DNA from: Periconia sp. R9002
Lineage: Eukaryota > Ascomycota > Dothideomycetes > Pleosporales > Periconiaceae
Assembly: GCA_023627715.1 (NCBI GenBank)
Contig: JAMAHW010000004.1
Coordinates: forward strand, 372,001-436,000
Direction: 5' to 3'
Length of the DNA stretch: 64,000 nucleotides
Shown: one piece after another, positions 55,221 to 64,000 of the stretch
How the letters are laid out: every line of letters starts with the position of its first letter
How positions within the stretch are numbered: position 1 is the stretch's first letter
Made by a program: the position numbers and the translations under genes
The notes under the pieces: model-generated
Database searches by the model: none
Seen by the model: only the letters and a program-made list of their open reading frames with translations
Told to the model about the DNA's origin: nothing

Positions 55221-58200
55221 ACAGCGAAACTTCGTATATCCGAACATTTGTTTGCATATTATGAGAGCCTTTCGGAACGGACATAGGCCCCCATTTGGAT
55301 CGCATGCACAGTCCCACGAGCAAGATTATGATAGAGGGTTTCTCACCACAAGTCATTTAATAACGGCCGTTTGGAGTTTATGTATTATTTCTCGAAGCTG
55401 TTATTATATCCTCAGGTTTCGCCACTAGTACCGGCACTATATCTGCAAAACCTATACATGTATCCGACCGGTCTGGATGCCGTCAGCTTATTTCACGTTA
55501 CATTCATGTCGCGTTTCCAAATTCCGAGCCTTGTCTTATGGCGGCGACGTATTGAAGTCGTGAACTACCTTCTGGAGCGGATTTCATCATCTTCGGTGTG
55601 CCACTCTTTCCATTCAAACAGGAGATGTGTTCTCAATGCTGGGCTTACCCGAGGCTGTATTGGAAGCTCACCCGGTTTATTCTTCGAAATACCCCCAATG
55701 TCTATTCCCGCCATGGCGAGTCTTATCAAACTTTTCTTCTTCTTTACCTGAAAAGCGTTACATTAGATGTATTTCAGAGTTTGTAATCAACAGAAACTGA
55801 TCCGTGTGGTGCAAAGACCACCTGAGAGCTACTTCGCACGGCACATCCGACTTCGCCATCGCTTCTCATCCGTGCTCTACAACACAGTGCATATGCAATA
55901 ATCTCATCGGAGCTAACACACAAGAGGGCGATGATAAACAAAGACCAGGAAAAAAAAGCAAGCAGGCGCCACAATGCACTTCCGTTCCAGTCGCCTCCTG
56001 CCATCACCGATAATGTTTATTATTCCGAGTTTCCCTCGAACATTTCGTAATACCTGCCTCACTATGACTATTTTTGCCCCTCTTCAATGCCTGTATCTAT
56101 GTACTCGGAGTTTTTATGGTACACACCGGTCTCCTCTCTCGGACGGTGATTGATGTGGCCCGTGTGTGCGCAACCATTTGCTCAGTAAGCACCAACTACA
56201 GCAGCGAACAGTGTCACATTGCCGCTCCACCGAACTGCTATCACACTAGCGGACAAACGCACGCAAATGCTCGAAAAATACTATTTCGAGCTCAGGTTGT
56301 CCCACACAAGATTGAAACACAAAGTCCCTGCTGTTTCAAGGAGAAGTTGAGCATTGCTGTTTGATAGACACATCATAAGGCAAACAAATGCAGTCAATTC
56401 CACTCCACTCGCGCTTTATCTCTACATATTCATATAAACAACAAGTTATGGACATCATCAAATCGCTCTTCTAACCAATTATTTCTCGTCCACAAGAATC
56501 TTCGATTACGGTCCTCATCCAGCGAGGTTTATATAACCCCGATTTGATGCCACAAGACAAAAAACACAGGGATAGCGAGCCTTCAGCCTTGCCCTCTCAA
56601 TGTAAATACTAAGCAAGCACAGTCTGAGGCGAGACCAGACCAGCCAGGGAAAGAGATGGGGGAATGTGAGTGGGGAAAGGGCAGTCTCAGTCATTCTATC
56701 TACCGGCGGCACTCTGCTCTGCTTGGATCAACTCACTGTCCTTCACCCCCTTCATCTCCGTCAGTGCATACCTATACGAAGCGCGCTGGCGCTTGCTTGT
56801 TGGAACTAAAGGCACGCTGAGCATACCCACGGACCTACATATGCGTATGTGTGATCGTGTAAGTGAGCAAGTGTCATGCAGCACGCATAAACCATGGGGT
56901 TTCCTGCTATCTCCGATATCTGCTGTTGTTACCTGACGAAGAAAGTTGTTGGGATGGTGCTGTGTTGCATTTGTCTTTGACTCTTTGCATTGCATTGCAT
57001 GAAGTTAGGGCCAGGTTTCGGACGACGGGAGCTAGACACTCAGTCACTGGGCTTTGGGGACGAAGGATTGCAGTGCCGAAGTGATGAGTAAGAACCTTGT
57101 ATGCCATACCTGCATTTTCCTGTAACGTTGGCGCTTCTTGGGAGCGGGAAGGATTGGAAGGGACCGTCTGAGCGGGCGAACGAGGGTCCGCATCTTTGGG
57201 GAGGGGGGAGGAGCAGGGCGAAGAGATGCTTGCTTGCTTTCCTGTTTCCTTCTCTCCCCTCGTTCTTGATGTTTACATGGGCCTCGTGCTTCCTCTCTGT
57301 TTGCCTCCCTCTCACCCGGTAACCTCCTTTTCTCTCTTCCCGGGAACGAAGACAGTAGCGTGTGCTGGACTATCACACGCATAGGAGGCATCATACGAGC
57401 CTCAATCCACGAGCCAGAAAAAGAAAACAGGCAACAAGGCCAGAGCGCAAGATGAACGTGCAATCTGCACAACTCGCTTGCGTCCCGTCTCCCTCTCATC
57501 CACATGTCGTAGCCGCTGGCTTCCATGCATGCACAGCCTCCATCTCGAACTTGCCTCCTTCTTCCTGTCCTGCGAGGCACTTTAATTGGCCATCTTCTGT
57601 ATGGCAGACTCTCCTACCACCTACCCAGGTGTGGAAATAGCCCGCACTCACACCACTTACCACTCCATATGCAACACTTTGAGCACCTTTCTCCTCTTAA
57701 AATTATAATTCTGTTAGAGGTAAGTAGCATATTAATATATTATTTCTATAGTTTCATTTCACTGTTTTTCACTAATGTTACTATTCAAAATTATAGATTT
57801 TTTTGTATGGATATACCACAGGTCCTTCATAATACTTTGTGAGTACGCCATACATCATCACCCGCGCGCCATCGTCGTTGTTCACCAGTTCCAAGGATCG
57901 GAGGCGCTTTGTTCTTCGACTTCTGCCCTAGGATGGTAGTTTTGCAGTACCTGTCCTCCTCCTATCAATTAGCAAGACCCAATTTCTGCTTCCCACCCCT
58001 TTCACCTTCTCCATGACTGGCTGGCGAGCTTGCAAGCCGCATCAGCAGTCAGCACTACGACGACAACGTGGCAATCTTCGAAGAATCAGCAACATATCTC
58101 CTGATATTGAAGTGCATATTTTTGAAGCCATGTAACGTACTCCATTTTGTTTGTCCTTCCCTTTTCCTCCCCGCCTTACCGCTTAGCACTTTTCTGCCAG

Positions 58201-59440
58201 ATCAGTGTACAAGGTACCATAACCATTCAAAAGAGGCTCGCCCTGATAGATGATTGATTTCTAATGAGCGATGGTCGAATAGTGCCCAACAACCAACCCT
58301 TTCTCCTTCTCTCTTCCTCCCCGTCCCTCTCCTTGCCCAAACACTCTCTTCCCGCCTTATCCAGACCCTCCCTTTATCATCCCCGACCGGTTTACCTTGT
58401 TATACATATACATTTTTTTGTAGATACTTGAGTAACGTTGCCACCAATTAGGAATTTTGAACGGCTCCAGATGTGATTACTACTTCATCAACGCGAAAAA
58501 CCCGCCGCATTCCTTGATCCATCACGCACTGCCATCACCACCACCCCCTCATTGACGGCAAATTTAGAACATGGAAGAATGTGGGGGGTGGTGGGGACGA
58601 GAACAAACTCGCGTATGGGAATTGTTTGCTGTGAGCGAACGAGATGAACATATGCGTTGTCTATGAGTTATACCGGCCACACCTTTCGAAATGTACAATT
58701 ACATGGTGAGGGAGCTTACACACCGTCGTTGAATACTTGTCTTCGATAACTTGCACATTTCGGGGGGAAAGATTGGATGAATCTTCTTGTGCAGCTTGTG
58801 CGTCGAATTTAAGATCAACACGAGCTGTGTTGTTGGGATACGAAAACGGCTTTTGAACCAATACCCTTCTAGCTGCTCTTTAATAATATCAATTGATATT
58901 GTCCAGGCAAAGTAACACATCCATCTCGGCAACGTCCTTCACTTTCCCAACCGTCTCACACAAGGAAGCCACGACCCTGATCGCGCTCTCTCTCCCTCCC
59001 ACCTTCCAAATCACAAACACAAGCCTCGCCTACCTGACCAATTGCTAACGTTGACAAGAGGCCTTCCTCCCCCTCCCTCTTTCTTCTCTCTCATCTTTTT
59101 TTCCCTTCTTCTTGAACCAACCTTTCCACCGTATCTTCTAGTGCCACCCCATCCATCGCTTCCACCGGCACCATTTCTCGTTCTATCGCTACGTTGTGTG
59201 TTGATCAGTCAGAGACTTGGAGTATACATACTACACCGACTTTCTGAATCATTCGTTCGTCTGGAAGATACCTAGGCATTGGATAAGCTGGTCCTTTCGC
59301 CTTCATTCTGGGGAAAAGGGAAGGAAAGGTAGGTCTGCATCGACTGTCTCGTATGGGAGGTAGGGAGCTGACACAGTTTTGTGCGTTAGTTTGGATAAAC
59401 CGTCGATTGTTACTCGTTTTCTCGCTTCATAGCACTGGTC
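55221..59440. promoter_or_regulatory. 4.2 kb gene-free, pyrimidine-rich upstream region
   Basis: No supported gene between the microexon gene and the ATG at 59441. The right half (58.25-59.2 kb) is dense in CT tracts, and an AT-rich island with TATA-like sequence lies at 57.70-57.82 kb. Several good splice donors and acceptors occur near there. The layout suits a long promoter plus a long, possibly spliced, 5' leader of the downstream gene, or an unannotated non-coding RNA. Confidence 0.4.
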
Positions 59441-60562
59441 ATGGTTGAGGATAGATTGCTGTTTCTGGGAGGGATGGGCGACATGCGTCGCAAGACGGTG
59501 CAACTACCACTGCCGAAGTCTGTAGTGGGGAAGACGGAGAGTGTATGGGTCCGACCCTCGGAGAGGCTTTTCCCGTTGCTTGGAGCAGAACGATCCATAC
59601 CCACTACATCACCGGGCTCAGAGACATATCAACAGCCACCTAACGACACCACCGCACACCAGACTCTTTCGACGACAGGGGAGTCACCACCTTCACCAAC
59701 CAAACCACCAGCAGAATACGCCATACCACCCGACCACCCGCTCGCCGACCACCCATGGTGGAAAAGCCGTCCCTACCTCCTCGCTGTCCTCAGTTCCGCG
59801 TCCCCCACCGTAACCGCACAATCCCTCCCACATCCTTCGCAGCAACAAGAAGCAATGCACATGCTCGCCCAACGCTCACTACGCACCTACAACATCCTCA
59901 ATGTCCGTCGCGGCTGCCAGAAACAACACGGCGGGTTCCCGAATCTTGAATGGGATATCTTCCGCGAACTTACGCCGCGGTTTCTCGAGGGCGAGTTCAA
60001 GTTTGCGCAGATTAACTGGCATGCTATTGGTTTTAAGGATAAGTTGAGGTTTGAAGAGGAGGTGGATAGGGCTTATGAAGCTAGAAATCAAGTGTTTGGT
60101 GAATTGCGGGAGAGGATTAAGGAGTTGGAAAGGGAGTTGGAGGGTAGGGATGTAGAGGTGGAATTGGTGAAGGAGAAAAGACGTGAGGAGGAGTATCGCA
60201 TGCTCGTCAACATGGCGGTACAAGCCGTGGAACAAGCCAGTCGCGAAAAAGCAATGCTCTGCTGGACGGGTGTGAAAAGGGATGAGAGCAGCCCCTCTCG
60301 GCACGATTCGGGGTGGTCTAGCTCGGATGATTGTGTTCTGGGAAGACAGCAGAGTCCGGTTCGTCATGATTCGGTCTGGTCGGGGTCCAGCAGCGAGCGG
60401 GAACCGGAACCTGTGAGGCCTCACTTGAGAGGTGGTGTTCACACCATGGGTATATCGGCAGAGGCGATGGAAATACCTGGGCTGTGCGATGTGGCTCTGA
60501 GGTGGGACCCAGATGCACCAGGAAGTCAATGGCGTCGGATACATGGGGAACATATGTTATAG
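59441..60562 (+). CDS. hypothetical protein with central coiled coil
   Basis: Single-exon frame of 373 residues with ATG start. Family not recognised. After a Pro/Thr-rich stretch, residues 95-200 look folded: PLADHPWWKSRPYLLAVLSSASP, EAMHMLAQRSLRTYNILNVRRGCQ and FPNLEWDIFRELTPRFLEGEFKFAQINWHAIGF. A charged coiled-coil segment follows (ELRERIKELERELEGRDVEVELVKEKRREEE). The C-terminus has two similar units, RHDSGWSSSDD and RHDSVWSGSSSE, about 20 residues apart. No signal peptide or membrane segment. The frame sits at the end of an unusually long upstream region, which hints at complex regulation. Confidence 0.65.
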   Translation: MVEDRLLFLGGMGDMRRKTVQLPLPKSVVGKTESVWVRPSERLFPLLGAERSIPTTSPGSETYQQPPNDTTAHQTLSTTGESPPSPTKPPAEYAIPPDHPLADHPWWKSRPYLLAVLSSASPTVTAQSLPHPSQQQEAMHMLAQRSLRTYNILNVRRGCQKQHGGFPNLEWDIFRELTPRFLEGEFKFAQINWHAIGFKDKLRFEEEVDRAYEARNQVFGELRERIKELERELEGRDVEVELVKEKRREEEYRMLVNMAVQAVEQASREKAMLCWTGVKRDESSPSRHDSGWSSSDDCVLGRQQSPVRHDSVWSGSSSEREPEPVRPHLRGGVHTMGISAEAMEIPGLCDVALRWDPDAPGSQWRRIHGEHML

Positions 60563-60868
60563 GAGAAATTGTAGGGGGTGATTCGCATTCAGGTATGCGG
60601 TATAGCATTTCCGCGACTAGAATATTCTAAACACTGTTGAACGCTTCTCTTACAAAGAATTCCTTCCGTGCACGCCTGTGAATATGGAGACTAAAACTTG
60701 AGAACGAGTCGACGGCAAAAAAACATAGGGGAGGGAAATGCGGCAAGGGGGTATATCCAATCTATCTCCAAAATCCGTGTAAGGAAAAAGAAAACTGCGC
60801 ACGATACCATCCTCACCAGTAGCACGAAACCACACTTAAGAAATACACGTGGAAAAAAAATTCACACT
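60563..60868. other. convergent 3' spacer
   Basis: About 306 bp between two converging stop codons; consistent with two 3' untranslated regions. Confidence 0.5.
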
Positions 60869-62562
60869 TTACTTCCTCTCTCTGACCTCGCTATCCGCGC
60901 CCTTGGTCCCCGTGGCCGTCGACGCCGCCGCCGCGTGGGCAGTACCATCCAACAGGGGGAACTCCTTGAGATTCTCTACCCCCGGAGTCTGCACAAATCC
61001 CCCCTCGGGAGAATTCTGCCACTTGGCCATGTCCTTCTTGAGGGCCTCGAGCTCCTTCTGGAACTTCTTCCCAAACACCTCGATATAGTAGTTGGCGCCG
61101 TTGTACGTGCTCCAGCAAAAGACAAAGGTGAGGAACAGGCCCGAGGCCCAGCGGTACCAGAACCAGATGGGGCAGGGGACGAGCGTGATGCAGGCGTACG
61201 AGTACTGGATGAGCATGAAGGCGGGTTCCTGGAGGCTTTTGGGGAGCGAGAGGACGGCCTTGCCGATGGGTGCTTTGGAGTAGGATTTCAGCAGCCACGT
61301 GAAGGATGTCGGGCGACCGGCGGCAATCTGCTCGCGCCTGCGGACCGTGATCATGAAGTGGTACGAGAGTTGCCAGACGGCGTAGGGGATCGTGGCCCAC
61401 AGCATCATTTGCACTAGGGAATAGTGGTGGGGAGAGTCCGGGGAAGAGGTGCGGATGTTATAGATGGCTGGGTAGCGTTTCTTCTGGTATTCTGGGTCGA
61501 GAAGGTGGACTATACAGTGGAGTGTTGCGCAGGGCATGATGTGAATGAAGAGACTGTTATATTTTGATTAGTCGCAGAAACAAAACAACACCGGGACTCA
61601 GAGAATGCTTACCTGACAACTTTATCCATGGAGTGGAAGACGAGTGAATTGCGCCACATGACAATAGCGATGGCGTTGTTCCCGAACGCGAGACAGTACG
61701 TACTAATGAACAGCCGTTTCGATTGCGGAAATACCCAGATGCTCAAGACGAGGAGAAAGTTGACGAAGTAGCAGAGATCGGCGAGAAAATAGTGGTACCC
61801 TTTCTTGTGGTATGTGTACCATCGAATAGGCATAAAATAGAACAGCTGCGCACCATACCAGAGCGGAAACCAATCGGGGCGGCCTCCCACTAAGTAGCCA
61901 GAAACGAATATGTTCATGACTGCGGCGATGAAGGACACCTTTTCCCTTGCGGTGACGGCCGTGGTGGAAGCCCACTGCTTGCTGAGGCGATCGACCGAAT
62001 GGCGCATTCGCTTCTTGTATCTGTCCAACTGTTCACCTTCACTAGGCACTCGGCGACGCCATTCCTCGATTGCCCTATCCCTCGTACTCTGGCTGCGCGA
62101 CTTGGCCGCCAATTTGAGCCTTTCAGTCTGGGTAGAGATGGAGTTCTGGATCTTCTCTACGCGCTGTGCGAGGGCCAAGTTCTCGATAAAGTCGAACATG
62201 GTCAGCTGTTCCACGGGTGGAAAGAAAGCTGCTTCCTCAGCATCCGAGTCATCTTGGTATACAGAGCTGTTGGAAAAAGATGTGGAGCGGGAAAGAACTG
62301 GTCTCAGCGCATTGGATGGACTGTTGGCCAGCAAAGCTTCGGCCCCTTGTGCTGCCTCTGCTGTAGATTTGGACGGTGGATCGGATGCGCCTAGCTCGGG
62401 TTGCGAGGGTAGCGGCTTCGTAGGGTCGGCCATGATGGGGAAGTCTTCGGGCACAGAGTCCAAACTGGAGGGGCTTCGGCGGTGGAAGGGTCTTTTTAAA
62501 TATCGCGGGGGAGAAGCTATAGCCATGTTGGTCAGCTGGTGTTGGGCGTTTGTGTGACCCAT
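60869..62562 (-). CDS. GPC1: Glycerophosphocholine acyltransferase (Gpc1)
   Basis: Integral membrane acyltransferase that converts glycerophosphocholine plus acyl-CoA to lysophosphatidylcholine in phosphatidylcholine remodelling. Exons 62562-61613 and 61553-60869 give 544 residues; the 59-nt intron rejoins SMDKVVSLFIHIMP. The start at 62562 is the first in-frame ATG; an internal ATG at 62526 is an alternative. The N-terminal 130 residues are Ser/Pro-rich and cytosolic-looking, followed by a coiled segment (FDFIENLALAQRVEKIQNSI). From about residue 200 there are multiple membrane helices, with the family blocks DWFPLWYGAQLFYFMPIRWYTYHKKGYHYFLADLCYFVN, NSLVFHSMDKV, LFIHIMPCATLHCIVHLLDP and CWSTYNGANYYIEVFGKKFQ. 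The assignment is to the DUF2838/Gpc1 family. It is divergent from SMC1. Confidence 0.93.
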
Positions 62563-63354
62563 GCCCGAGTCTCCTGAACACAAGGAAAGGAAAGAAAGGA
62601 AAACTGCCAAGTCGAGTGGAGAGGTGTTGAACAGAGGAATGAAACAGAGCAAGATAACGGGACATACCAGGTGCAGATATAAATTAGGGAACAGTTAGAA
62701 CAATACCCCGCCAGGCATGGATGGCAAAAAGCTCGAGACCCTGGATCTGCGTGTGATGTGCGATGTAAGGCCTGTTTTAGGCTGCGATATCGCGGGTTCG
62801 TTGAGCGCGAACGCTTTCAGAGGGCTGTTGTGAAGGCGTGGTGAAGAGGCGGACGATGATTGGGAGAAGCGAGAGAGCTTGCAACGTCAGGAGCGGTTGC
62901 CACTGTCTACTGCGTGATGGCAGTGAGGGTCACGAGGCACGAGGTAATGATGAATAATGCGCGTACCTGGCACCCAGCGTGAGCAACAGATGAGTAGAGT
63001 AGAGTAGACGAAGGAGACGAAGGGCGGAGTGGTGGGAGGGTTGTTCTGTCCAAGGATATGTAGGTACGAGGCTAGGTAGATGAGACGACGCTGTGCGTCA
63101 CCGGCGGGGAGTGTACAGCAGCTAGCTAGCTCCAGGTTCCCCAGCCCACATTGATTGATGCTTACGGCGGACCCTTGATGCCAGCCGCGCAATCTTCGGG
63201 GCCGCTGCGGGCAATCGCGTCGACGCGACAATCCACACCCGCTAACAACTACCACCACCCATCGCTATCCCACACCACACCACACCACACCACACCAGGG
63301 CCCGGTCCACGCCCTTGTATCGCGTCTCTGCCACTGCGCACCTCAATCGCGAAA
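62563..63354. promoter_or_regulatory. divergent promoter GPC1 / SMC1
   Basis: A 792 bp spacer between head-to-head genes. It includes the CACAC microsatellite just upstream of SMC1. No TATA box assigned. Confidence 0.5.
63271..63295. repeat. CACAC pentanucleotide repeat
   Basis: Five tandem copies of CACAC ending 59 bp upstream of the SMC1 ATG. It lies in the probable leader or promoter and is likely length-polymorphic. Confidence 0.8.
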
Positions 63355-64000
63355 ATGGGCAAGCTCGTGCGCCTCGAGCTTTACAGTAAGCCGCGCGCCT
63401 GCGCCATCCTGTTGCAATCCTAACCACCTTTACCAGACTTCAAGACCTATCGCGGCAAACATGTCCTTCCCTTCGGCGATTCATACTTTACCTCCATCAT
63501 CGGCCCCAATGGATCAGGAAAGTCAAACAGCATGGACGCCATCTCCTTCGTCCTAGGTATCAAGTCCGCTTCTTTGCGATCGCGCGAATTGCGCGAGCTG
63601 GTATACCGGGGCCGCATCATTCAGACAAGCAAGACGGCCGTGGATGATGCCCAGAATCCTCAAGAGGAGCCCGCCCCCGAGACCCAAGAGGACGATTCGC
63701 AGAAGGGTGACCCTAAGACAGCTTGGGTCGAAGCCGTTTTCGAAGATGATGCCGACCAACTGCACCGGTGGCGCCGCACAATCACTACCGCTGGCCAGAG
63801 CGAGTATCGCATCAATGGGCGGGTCGTCACTGCAAAGTCATATAACGAAGCTCTCGAGGAGCACGGCATCTTGGTCAAAGCTCGCGCTTTTCTCATTCCT
63901 CAGGGAGAGGTAGAAGAGGTTGCCAAAAAGCCCCCAAAGGAGATCACGTACATGATTGAGCAAATCTCCGGAAGTCTGGAGAAGAAAGCCGACTATGAAA
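63355..64000 (+). CDS. SMC1: Cohesin subunit SMC1, N-terminal part (truncated by window end)
   Basis: ATPase core of the cohesin ring. Exon 1 is 63355-63385 and exon 2 begins at 63437; the 51-nt intron splits the Asn codon of ELYNFKTY. About 198 codons are visible. The ABC head half shows MGKLVRLELYNFKTYRG, the Walker A loop IIGPNGSGKSNSMDAISFVLG (about residues 30-50), LRELVYRGRII, a charged insert EEPAPETQEDDSQKGDP, and AWVEAVFEDD...YRINGRVVTAKSYNEALEEHGILVKAR. These identify SMC1 rather than other SMC proteins. The Q-loop Gln is retained near residue 166, but its surroundings (FLIPQGEVEEVAKKPPKE) differ strongly from what I know of the family. The coiled coil begins at the window edge. Confidence 0.93.

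Noticed and set aside
1..64000. Transposons, CRISPR arrays, rRNA or a secondary-metabolite cluster
   Set aside because: No transposase or polymerase domain, terminal repeats, spacer arrays, rRNA sequence or polyketide/peptide synthetase backbone was recognised by eye. Degraded repeats in the gene-poor stretches cannot be excluded.

Overview
The window is nuclear DNA of a filamentous ascomycete. Genes carry short introns (about 45-105 nt) with GT...AG ends and CTAAC/CTGAC-type branch sites. Intergenic spacing is compact but irregular, there are two fungal Zn2Cys6 regulators, and the housekeeping genes are of fungal type. The style of the lineage-specific proteins suggests Dothideomycetes, probably Pleosporales; that placement is inference. 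No operons, CRISPR arrays, rRNA, intact transposons or secondary-metabolite backbone genes were seen. Gene models below were built by hand, and exon sums were checked to be divisible by three.

Left part (0.7-7.2 kb), housekeeping and membrane genes: a plasma-membrane syntaxin (SSO1 type, -), nicotinate phosphoribosyltransferase (NPT1, -), a divergent Irc21-like cytochrome-b5-domain protein (+), and a MARVEL-like four-helix membrane protein (-). From 8.7 to 18.2 kb, three consecutive minus-strand genes encode predicted secreted enzymes: an S41-type serine peptidase, a GH114-type glycoside hydrolase and a glyoxal-oxidase-like copper radical oxidase fused to three CBM18 chitin-binding modules. 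They are separated by 1.6-1.7 kb spacers and followed by a 3.7 kb gene-poor stretch.

Middle part (21.9-42.1 kb): a disordered protein of unknown function, phosphopantothenate-cysteine ligase (CAB2), a nine-exon Zn2Cys6 regulator convergent with a Ure2-like glutathione transferase, a conserved-looking protein of unknown function, a 3.9 kb gene-poor stretch, a second Zn2Cys6 regulator, and the FACT subunit POB3. The POB3 start codon appears to be split by an intron. Between 42.1 and 47.1 kb the only gene supported is an intron-containing tRNA-Thr(AGU).

Right part (47.1-64 kb): a small zinc-ribbon-like protein, 6-phosphogluconolactonase, two coiled-coil proteins of unknown function, a 4.2 kb pyrimidine-rich non-coding stretch leading to another unknown gene, the glycerophosphocholine acyltransferase GPC1, and, divergent from it, the first 199 codons of cohesin SMC1, which runs off the window.

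No single novel system stands out. The most worthwhile items are the chitin-binding radical oxidase with two introns inside its CBM18 modules, the split POB3 start codon, a localized block of unusual residues at the SMC1 Q-loop, two in-frame stop-free introns in secreted enzymes, and a 28-nt microexon gene.
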